From assembly GCF_964340395.1 (NCBI RefSeq), contig NC_135551.1, positions 17,572,003-17,636,002 of the forward strand: a stretch of DNA of 64,000 bases, in the 5' to 3' direction. Below are positions 22,967 through 64,000 of the stretch, piece after piece. The notes beneath the pieces were generated by a model. That model was not told the origin of the DNA. It searched no databases and was given only the letters and a program-made list of their open reading frames with translations. The translations under genes were made by a program, and so were the position numbers. The DNA is from Glandiceps talaboti. Lineage: Eukaryota; Hemichordata; Enteropneusta; Spengelidae. The number at the start of each line of letters is the position of its first letter. Within the stretch, counting starts at the first letter, position 1.

Positions 22967-23692
22967 GTCTTGCTTCGCTAGCATTGAATTTTGGATTTCT
23001 TTTTGGATATTGACTACGATTTTTGACTACGGACTTGACTTGCATTCTAATTGCAGGAATGCTATAACTTACAGTAAACTGTACTTTTGTAGAACAATCC
23101 GTTGCATATATGATTTACAATTTTTTTCATTTGATTGTGTATTTACTTTTATTTTACGGGTATTGAATGCATGTTTTGAGACGAACATTTGGAGTTTTAT
23201 CATGTTTTACGACTTATGCTGTCGTCTTTTCGGATTTTTTTGTTCGTGACATTTTATTCTCTTGATATTTTTTTCATATATTTACAGGACTGATCACTAC
23301 TGTCGATTACTATCAATTACTGTATTCCATAATCAATATTTATATTAGACTACATCAAGTGCTATGTTTACTTTCATGTTTATTCAAGATATATATCAAG
23401 GTTACTATGCTATTTTAATCGCTTATTTGATTTCATAATTGGTTTACATTGTAATTTATTCTATGTATACATGTATTTATCTCATATATATTTATATACT
23501 CTGTATTTAACATTCCTTGAGACGATTTTACCTGATTACCGATTACATATTGTATCTATGCAACGGTGTTACTTAGTTGTTATAAAAAGAAAAACACAAA
23601 AACAAATTTACAAGAAAGCTTTTGCTATGCCACTCGTCATGTTTCTCCAGTTCTCAAGTCGCGGGTCGCTCCTTTAGGAAAACGGGGGGTGG
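22967..23692 (+). other. 3' untranslated part of the Gypsy element with polypurine tract
   Basis: AT-rich non-coding DNA between the third ORF and the 3' LTR. A short open frame over the start (22863-23249) overlaps the third ORF in another phase and has no recognised domain. The purine-rich stretch just before 23693 is the likely plus-strand primer. Confidence 0.6.
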
Positions 23693-24146
23693 TGTTACGA
23701 TCCAAAATATCGTATTTCGGAATTATGGGAATAAATTCTACTTTTCGGCATTGTAGGCCATAGGTCAGAAATAGACTGGCGATGACGAAGCTGGGCAAAC
23801 ATGATGTAACTGAAATTCACATGATTGGTTAGAGAAAAGTATATTTAATAACTTTTATGATGGCATGATCTTAGGGTGTGACTTGCTATTTATATAGTCG
23901 TTGTGTAAATTCCATTGTATTCGAAGTATACTTAAGATGAGAATAAAACATCCAGAATCAGGAGAGGAGCTCAAGAGAGACGAGCTCTCGGGTAGGTGAT
24001 TCTGGCAAGCCGAAATATCTTCTCAGTCGTGACTAATTCCCGACTTGGACCTGAACGATCCCGTACGAGAGTATGAGAGTGTGAGTGCTAGAGTGTAACG
24101 TCTGAACTGTCCATATTTATACCGTTCAACTCTACGACACCCAACA
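23693..24146 (+). repeat. 3' LTR of the intact Gypsy element
   Basis: 454 bp. Identical by eye to the 5' LTR except for a 2-bp insertion in the TATATTTAATAAC stretch. Confidence 0.93.
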
Positions 24147-24150
24147 CCAT

Positions 24151-24670
24151 TATGTAAAATAGTGGTCTGAACTTCCGTCAACAAGAAATTGATACCGATA
24201 TTCATTTGTGGGTATCGCTCCGGACGTGCTGGTAATCCCTCACACCTCTATACCCATATTTCCTCTGTCTCTATACTTGTTGCTCAAACATCTCTATGCC
24301 AGGATATCTAAATCTCACAGTTCCATAATCATACCGCCAACTAAATGTTCATGTGTTCGCCAGAACAACAACACAAGGCCATTTAACCTTATCAAATGCT
24401 AATATACTAGGGTTGGGTTGCGATGGTGAATAAGCTTTAACATAATTATTTAAATTCAATTAATAATATATGGTATAAAACAATGTTAAATGTCATTAAT
24501 TTAAACTTCTAATTAGACAAGAAGCAGGTAGAGTAAATTAAAGCACACTAACTTAGAGTAAACAGTCACAGCAAGTTTATCGAGTTTGATAACCTAAGTT
24601 TATTAATGTTTCATATACGGCCACTATTTACAAACGATGATACGTACACCTAACACAGAATAATAATACA
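24151..24670. other. Intergenic, nothing recognised
   Basis: AT-rich sequence continuing the flank of the Gypsy insertion site. No coding or repeat signal seen. Confidence 0.4.
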
Positions 24671-25306
24671 GAAGTGTCTCACAGTCGTAAATGTCTTGAT
24701 AGCCACAGTGCTTGATAATCGTAGACCCTATATGACTGTTAGATGTATGTTAAGTGTATTGTGTCAGATATTAAGTATACTGTATCAGGTGTTAAGTTTA
24801 TCTCTATGTGTAATTGTACTGTTGTACTTTCTTTCTTTTCATTGTATTATACATTGTTTATACATTGTATTATAAATCATAGTCACGCTTTATTTCTGCC
24901 AATCAGATCGCTCTCATGCGCTTTCTTGTCACATGATTCATGCATACTTAATATTGAAACATGCGTAGTCTGAGCTCAGTTACTACCTGTAGCCAGACGG
25001 CAACACGAGTCTCTTGTTTTTTATATTGGCCGGTTGTAATAAGTATATATATTAATTGGCAGTCTCCGTCATCTATTATGTATGTTCTTATTCGAAACCT
25101 TTGGGTTTAATGGAAACACGAAAAGCCAACAATAGGCTAAGTGATTTACAGACAAATGTACTGGATCCTTGAGGGTTTTAGCTGTGTAAATTGATTAAAC
25201 ATTAATCAGTACAACGTCAATCCTGACAACATATACAAAATATACAAGAGATTCTATTCAAAAGGAAGCAGATGAGAGAAGCGCTTGTTCATGTTTCCTT
25301 GTGTAC
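24671..25306 (-). repeat. Right arm of the dispersed inverted duplication
   Basis: Reverse complement of 9088-9841 (less that arm's extra 130 bases). Identity is lost 24 bases before the ATG of the signal-peptide-like exon at 25330, so the arm could carry a duplicated promoter region. Confidence 0.7.
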
Positions 25307-25329
25307 TGGCGAATATGGTTTAGGGAAGT

Positions 25330-25381
25330 ATGACAGTTGGAATGAAATTTCCTGTTTTTCTTATATTTGGTATATATCAAG
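25330..25381 (+). CDS. Possible signal-peptide first exon
   Basis: ATG with A at -3 opens a short hydrophobic reading frame, MTVGMKFPVFLIFGIYQ, ending at a consensus donor G|GTAAGTAAG in phase 1. That is the same phase as the exons of the trefoil/kringle gene further right. It could be an alternative first exon of that gene, a first exon of an unrecognised gene, or chance. No second exon is seen before the next elements. Confidence 0.35.
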
Positions 25382-27160
25382 GTAAGTAAGTCGTTCAATT
25401 GGTGTTATTGTCACTATCTGCCGAATCAACTTTTAAACAATATTCAATATTTCAGGAGTTATATTTTGTTTACACAACTCATTATATAGATGACAGAAAC
25501 TCAATCCTGACTAAGTTGTCTAATATATATAATCTAATAATAAGTTCATAATATGTTATACAAAAATAAATGTTGTTCCATTCCTTACATCAATAAATTT
25601 TAAGGGTAGCCTCTTTGGCCGAAGCCAGTCTGCTCCACAGTCCTCTGTATGAAGGGATACATGACAGGTGATACAAAATACCAAACGTCTTGTTTAGTTT
25701 GGAATTAAATGCCAACAAATCAAGCCATATCAACATCTTTAAATCCGCTGCCATCTTGTTTAGACGAACGGACGATAGATTAATCGATGAGGAATCATGG
25801 TATGATTCCTCTAAAACATGAATATTGTCAACTGATATTTGTTTAAGATACAGTCTGTACCGTAATGAGCATTGAAATAAAATAGAAAATCATTTCAAAC
25901 AAATACATTATTAATTATTTTGTAGATACAGACAAATACTTCAATATTTTCTATGAAGTCCATTTCAGACTCAGTTTTTCTCCGAAATAAGACATTTCAT
26001 GTTGCGAAGGGAAGGACAATTAATGTTTTGAAACTGCACTAGTTGTAACTGGGATATTTTTTCATCAAGTAACCGAAGATATATTCACTAAAACTTAACA
26101 AATACTTATTAAAAACATTGTATCCGGTAATTAGTGGTCACTAATATATGTAGGTAGTACAGTTTCAAGTTTGGTTTCTAGTCTATCGCCATATTAAAAC
26201 TGAACTAGCAACAACAACAATCTATTCACAGAAAAGTTTTAAAATACCAATAATTGTACATTGTACATGTTAATCAGTGGTCAATCTTATCCATAAATAT
26301 TGCAATAACAAGTTTAAATCGTGAAATCTGTTGATGGCGATGAGTTTTGGAACGCAACAGACTTGTCATGTATACAGCTGTATCAAAATTATGATTCTGT
26401 AGAGATTAGGGTGTGTGGTATTATTAATATGATATGACGTGTAAGTTATTATATCCCACAAAACATTTTTAAAAACAATGTTCAGTTACATCTAGCCTAG
26501 CGTTAAAGTATTGCAATATCAAATGGCAATTTCACTCATTAACTCTGTATCAATATTTTGTTTATTTCATTATCATCTATTTACTTATTACTAATAGCCA
26601 CCGGCCAAAATGTACATACCCTGATAAATAAATAAACTGAACAGATCGCTACAAAATAAATAGTGAAATAAAAGTCGTGAAAAGATAAAAACAAAAAAGA
26701 CATTTCACAGTATAGAGCTTCTATTTATCTTGTCGTATTTGTTTGACATAGAATAAGTTAAAAAGTCTAATTTACCCACCTTTACCCAACCTTTATCTTG
26801 CCTATGACCCACCTAACCACCATCTCTGTCCAGTGGTAGCACAAGACGCACCACTTTTGACTGTCTACAGCGCCCCAGGGGAGAGATCACCGTGGGTTAA
26901 TTGAGTCAAAGGTGGAACATCCTCTAATCAAGCTTTAACCGGGTGGAAAGACGGGTCAAATATGACTTTTCGTATAGTGTATGTGCACAACTAGTGGTAC
27001 CGGTATTGATTGTTACTGCTGCAGTGCAATACCGTAAAGATTATTATTATGTGGATTTGTATGTACCATTGCTGATTGTCACAACAAACCTCTACACTTG
27101 CAGTTTTTTGTATACACTGTTTTCTGTACGTTAGGCCGGTGGCCACGGTACTTTGAATAA
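25382..27160. other. Non-coding, nothing recognised
   Basis: AT-rich DNA. A GC-richer patch at about 26780-26960 is not coding and may be an old repeat. Confidence 0.45.
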
Positions 27161-27432
27161 AGCATATATATATATATATATACATATAATTTCATTCTTC
27201 TTTCGCCAAGTAGAGTGCTCGATCACCTTGGAGAGCTATCATACATAAAAATGAAAGAAGACGAGTCTGATATTACATAGTGGAATTACACTACGGACCG
27301 TTTCACCCGAAGGATCGTCAGGTGTAATAGTGTGGTTTAATAGTATTCGTTAGTTATACATCCTGCATTATGTACATAACTTGTGTGTGTTCACTGATGG
27401 CTGTGTGTACACAAAAAGATTGACAACAAAGG

Positions 27433-28436
27433 TTACGTATTATTAAGTAAGAACTTGTTAGCGTGCCGGCATTTACTGATTAATTCAGTTCTGCTGTTCA
27501 AGTTCGTTGATTTGTCGGCAGTTATAATAAAATATTTTTCCCAGAGGCATAGTTGACATCGTTTGGTAACGTTAGAGTATGAGGAAGCCTGCTTGAGAAC
27601 TGACCAGTGTACGTCGTAATTAATGTTGCTGTCTTTTAGGTGCCAAATGTATTTACTGAGTGCAGTGTCTTTCTTCTTGTGATCAAGTTTAAATGAAGAC
27701 TTGTGGTTGTTAAACCTGCTTTTGAATTCTGTGTCACTAACGCCTATGTATGATTTGTGATCTTGATTAGTGGTGACTGTTGCTTTGTAAACAACGCTTT
27801 TTATGAGGCATTTTCCTGCGAGAGGGCACTCCTTTGGTTTTCTGCAGTTACAGGTATTTTGTTGTGTTTGCTTAGCTTTTGAAAGTATGGCTTTATTATG
27901 ACCGCTGATTAATTTACCCATGTTGTCCATGCAACTATAGCTCACTTTGGTATTATTACGGTTGAAGATTTTATGCAGTACACTGGATATAGGGAAATGC
28001 TTGTCGATGAGGTTGAGAAATTTTCTACCGATGTTTGTTGAAACGTGTTTACTGTAAGGTGGGTTGAACCAAGTTATATTACGGCTGCGATTCCGCTTGC
28101 GTTGAGTGTGTCTTGTTTGGTCAAATTTGAGGGTGTGATTATATCCTGCTTCATTGAGTGCATCTTGGTAGGATGATGTAGTGGCGTCGAATAGTTGTTC
28201 ATCACTGGAAATGTTGGATAGTCGTTGGTTTACCGAGCTGGGTATGGTCTTAATTATGGCTTTAGGATGGTTTGATTTCTTGTTGACGTAGTGGGTGGTG
28301 TTATTTGGTTTTGTGTACGGTCGGTATGACTCGTCACGCAAGTTGAAAGTGACATCAAGGAAGTTGACAATTTTGATACCTTGGTCGGTGGTGATTCTAA
28401 GGCCGAGTTTCTTAAATTCTGAAGTTAGCTGCTTGG
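27433..28436 (-). pseudogene. Penelope-like RT/GIY-YIG protein, 5'-truncated copy (minus strand)
   Basis: About 334 residues identical to the C-terminal part of the plus-strand copy. It starts in the thumb region after the RT active site (KQLTSEFKKLGLRITTDQ) and includes the whole GIY-YIG-like domain (VVYKATV...SYIGVSDTEFKSRFNNH). The RT catalytic motif is missing, so it cannot act alone. Confidence 0.85.
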
Positions 28437-28441
28437 GTACC

Positions 28442-29652
28442 ACGATGATTCACCATGGCACAAGTCTAACCCGCCCTACCTATTTGATATTACTATGGGC
28501 TGCTATGACGGAGCAGAAACTTGCGAACTTATAGGCACCTACTTACTTAGTAAAGTCAAACATATGTTTGATAATGAGGTAGGATTATACAGGGATGATG
28601 GCCTAGCTGTACTCCGTAACCATTCACCATCGAAAGCCAACAAAGTAGCCAAGCAGCTAACTTCAGAATTTAAGAAACTCGGCCTTAGAATCACCACCGA
28701 CCAAGGTATCAAAATTGTCAACTTCCTTGATGTCACTTTCAACTTGCGTGACGAGTCATACCGACCGTACACAAAACCAAATAACACCACCCACTACGTC
28801 AACAAGAAATCAAACCATCCTAAAGCCATAATTAAGACCATACCCAGCTCGGTAAACCAACGACTATCCAACATTTCCAGTGATGAACAACTATTCGACG
28901 CCACTACATCATCCTACCAAGATGCACTCAATGAAGCAGGATATAATCACACCCTCAAATTTGACCAAACAAGACACACTCAACGCAAGCGGAATCGCAG
29001 CCGTAATATAACTTGGTTCAACCCACCTTACAGTAAACACGTTTCAACAAACATCGGTAGAAAATTTCTCAACCTCATCGACAAGCATTTCCCTATATCC
29101 AGTGTACTGCATAAAATCTTCAACCGTAATAATACCAAAGTGAGCTATAGTTGCATGGACAACATGGGTAAATTAATCAGCGGTCATAATAAAGCCATAC
29201 TTTCAAAAGCTAAGCAAACACAACAAAATACCTGTAACTGCAGAAAACCAAAGGAGTGCCCTCTCGCAGGAAAATGCCTCATAAAAAGCGTTGTTTACAA
29301 AGCAACAGTCACCACTAATCAAGATCACAAATCATACATAGGCGTTAGTGACACAGAATTCAAAAGCAGGTTTAACAACCACAAGTCTTCATTTAAACTT
29401 GATCACAAGAAGAAAGACACTGCACTCAGTAAATACATTTGGCACCTAAAAGACAGCAACATTAATTACGACGTACACTGGTCAGTTCTCAAGCAGGCTT
29501 CCTCATACTCTAACGTTACCAAACGATGTCAACTATGCCTCTGGGAAAAATATTTTATTATAACTGCCGACAAATCAACGAACTTGAACAGCAGAACTGA
29601 ATTAATCAGTAAATGCCGGCACGCTAACAAGTTCTTACTTAATAATACGTAA
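28442..29652 (+). pseudogene. Penelope-like RT/GIY-YIG protein, 5'-truncated copy (plus strand)
   Basis: The frame is open back to the palindrome centre and reads PPYLFDITMGCYDGAETCEL and then GLYRDDGLAV, the RT palm motif with the catalytic DD. After the thumb there is a Cys-rich linker (CNCRKPKECPLAGKC) and a GIY-YIG-type endonuclease with KSYIGVS, an R-x-x-x-H-x-x-S helix and a late WEKYFI. It lacks the N-terminal RT motifs (about half of a typical 700-800-residue protein). It is open to its stop at 29650-29652. Confidence 0.87.
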
Positions 29653-29837
29653 CCTTTGTTGTCAATCTTTTTGTGTACACACAGCCATCAGTGAACACAC
29701 ACAAGTTATGTACATAATGCAGGATGTATAACTAACGAATACTATTAAACCACACTATTACACCTGACGATCCTTCGGGTGAAACGGTCCGTAGTGCAAT
29801 TCCACTATGTAATATCAGACTCGTCTTCTTTCATTTT

Positions 29838-29852
<15 letters not shown>

Positions 29853-29872
<20 letters not shown>

Positions 29873-31470
29873 GAATGCAAATGATATGCGATTGTTCGTC
29901 AATACGAAATCGCGTGATCGCGCTGTATGATTTTTATGGAAATTTCAGATAAACATATGTAATAACAACAGAACGCCATGCCACGTGACATCCAGTGCAG
30001 TGTAGAACATTTGCACTCGCCACGCTCCTGAAAGTACGGGCGCAGCCAATTCACTGCAAGCAGTAGTGCAAATACCGCGAGGATACATTTGCACTCTCGT
30101 GTCATGTGGTTCTGATAATATTATCTACTTAGTTTTCTCAGAGTACAAACATTGGATGACAAAAGTCCTGTCAATTAAAATGCAAGTTGAGGGCTATAAT
30201 AGTGTTACGAAGCTGAATTGGGTAATTGTTTATATTGACCTGAAAAAAGTTCAGTAGTAACGTCTCCACGAACACCAGTCCATACCAGGAATCTTATTTA
30301 GGACTCGATCGATCTAAGGGAAAATAAACTCAAACAGACGCAGATATTACTTTTGGGTCAATGGCATATACGATTGCAGCTATATAGGAGCGATTCCATC
30401 AAACTCCTTAATTTTGTTGCAGTCAGAAATAGACGTTCCTTGGGATGTTTTCGTCCTCATTAAGTTCTGCTAAGCGAGTGCCTTCCAACCAGTGTTCCTC
30501 CGTCAAGGCCTCCTAGCAATCTGATAAGTATTTTTGAGACAAATTTCATTGTGCTTCAACCGTATACGTCACCAATATTTTATTTAAACTAACGTTCATT
30601 CCGTAATACAAATATGGTTAACAGACAAGTTGATTACAGCAAAACTCACTCTCTGTTCCTTATTTAGAAAGTATTCATTAATACAATTAATTCAGTTCAA
30701 AAATAAAGTTATTCTAGAACGTTCTTTACTTATAAAAGCAGCTGTTAAAGTCATTTGAGATACAATTTACCACTTGTTGTGACACCTATGACCTCTAGGA
30801 AACATGACCTGACCTATGGCTCTGTCTCATTAATCAATTTGACCTTTATACATGCGTCGTCTTGTCATTACAAGATAATATCTATTTGACACAATTGTTT
30901 ACAATTTGTGACTCGTAACATTAGTTTGCAATTTATTTTGAACCTGATATAGACGTACAATGAACAAACAAGTCAAAATAATGAAGTTCATCCTCAACTA
31001 AATACAAATTACACACATCACAAATTCTGTTCAGTTTTGGCAGTGTCATTCTAGCAACCAGTCTTAATATAATTGGAAAATGGAAATTCTAAATTTACGA
31101 AGTGCTACAGCTAAATCAGGCAATGTTCGCCAGTAGACTATATGCAACATATACATTTCCATTGATAGTTGATCATTTTGCATGTTTAAGTTGTTGTTTT
31201 ACTTGTTGTAACAACATTGAGGAACACTACCTGAATGTTGATGAACAGCTGAGTGAACATAAATAAAATTCTCTCTTTAGTCACAATTTTGAAGTCATTT
31301 GCGATTCGTATTGGAATATTAGACTGTGATAAACATCTTGGTTTTCATACATTCAGTACAAACGGTCATGCTTTCTCACGTCACTCACACATTTTGATAT
31401 AGTGAATATGGAACATAAAAGTCATTGGTGGTCTTTCCCAACAGGTTAACGTGAGACGACACCTAGTAAA
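29853..31470. other. Non-coding flank upstream of the signal-peptide exon at 31471
   Basis: A (TA)n tract at about 29842-29870 is followed by AT-rich DNA without coding signal. The last 200 bases precede the first exon of the mosaic gene and contain a TATA-like GATATAGTG about 80 bases upstream of its ATG; this is only a weak promoter hint. Confidence 0.4.
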
Positions 31471-63880
<32,410 letters not shown>

Positions 63881-64000
63881 GTAAGTTTCTGCAAAAACAA
63901 AAACTGGATTACAACTCTACATGTGTTTATTTATTTTTTGAAACCACTGACGAAGGTAATGGATAAACGATGGTAGCCTGCAGGTGACTAGACAAAACAT

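Larger units (their letters stand above)
15982..24146 (+). mobile_element. Intact LTR retrotransposon, Gypsy/Ty3 type with chromodomain and env-like ORF
   Basis: An 8.2 kb element with two LTRs that differ only by a 2-bp indel (452 and 454 bp, both TG...CA), flanked by a 4-bp duplication CCAT (15978-15981 and 24147-24150). Inside are gag (16463-17608), pol in the -1 frame (to 21927) and a third ORF with two membrane segments (22022-22966). All are open throughout. The domain order protease, reverse transcriptase, RNase H, integrase puts it in Ty3/Gypsy. Near-identical LTRs and uninterrupted frames mean a recent insertion, possibly still mobile. A priming site beginning TGG lies one base inside the 5' LTR, and a polypurine run (ACGGGGGGTGG) precedes the 3' LTR. 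Confidence 0.93.
27241..29844. mobile_element. Palindrome of two 5'-truncated Penelope-like elements
   Basis: Two arms of 1,196 bp (27241-28436 on the minus strand, 28649-29844 on the plus) are almost identical reverse complements separated by 212 bases. Each encodes the C-terminal half of a Penelope-like protein: the end of the reverse transcriptase and a GIY-YIG-type endonuclease. The only difference I noticed is A/G in the outer flank (GGAATTACACT against GGAATTGCACT). TA-rich microsatellites lie close to both outer ends. Inverted, truncated partner copies are known for Penelope-like elements. Confidence 0.85.

Noticed and set aside
22863-23249. Fourth ORF in the intact Gypsy element
   Set aside because: Overlaps the envelope-like ORF in another phase and is mostly AT-rich aromatic/Cys codons without a domain.

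Overview
This is eukaryotic DNA: genes are split into small exons with GT-AG introns, intergenic and intronic DNA is AT-rich, microsatellites are abundant, and retrotransposons and DNA transposons are of animal type. Shuffled extracellular modules in phase 1-1 exons (calcium-binding EGF, trefoil, galactose-binding-like, kringle), tRNA-derived SINEs, Gypsy, Penelope, CR1/Jockey-like LINEs and hAT elements suggest an invertebrate metazoan, probably marine. I cannot name the species. I see no rRNA, CRISPR array or prokaryotic operon.

Host genes. (1) At 2360-6937 (+) is the 3' end of a gene for a secreted or matrix protein with at least seven consecutive EGF modules, one per exon, ending in a stop codon and followed by a poly(A) signal. 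(2) From 31471 to beyond the right edge (+) runs an inferred mosaic secreted-protein gene: signal-peptide exon, trefoil exon (51236), galactose-binding-like exon (52473), a second related exon (63010) and a kringle exon (63611). All boundaries are phase 1. Its introns are very long and full of mobile elements. (3) On the minus strand, 60629 down to 53535 inside that gene, is a multi-exon gene or old transposon whose first exon resembles the N-terminal zinc region of RAG1. It carries homopolymer frameshifts, and one of its introns is almost wholly transposon.

Mobile elements, left to right: LINE tail (1685-1975, -); tRNA-derived SINEs (4405, 8605); a 0.65-0.75 kb inverted duplication (9088-9841 and 24671-25306); a 3.6 kb terminal-inverted-repeat element made of minisatellites with a 4-bp target duplication (11878-15513); a young, apparently intact Gypsy element (15982-24146) with gag, a -1 frameshift signal, a chromodomain-bearing pol and an envelope-like third ORF; a near-perfect palindrome of two Penelope-like copies (27241-29844); a TIR element with a large hairpin, present twice in inverted orientation (32835 and 52938); a degenerate Gypsy element (33564-42556, -); a LINE nested in an opposite-strand LINE (48350-51060); a hAT element (56656-59482) nested in another TIR element (55862-59519); a LINE tail (61297-61506); and a SINE (62322-62395).

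The observations most worth follow-up are the RAG1-N-terminal-like gene, the mosaic trefoil/kringle gene, the frameshift signal in the Gypsy element, and its combination of a chromodomain with an envelope-like ORF. All exon models come from reading splice sites and conserved residues by eye; nothing was confirmed with transcripts or database searches.
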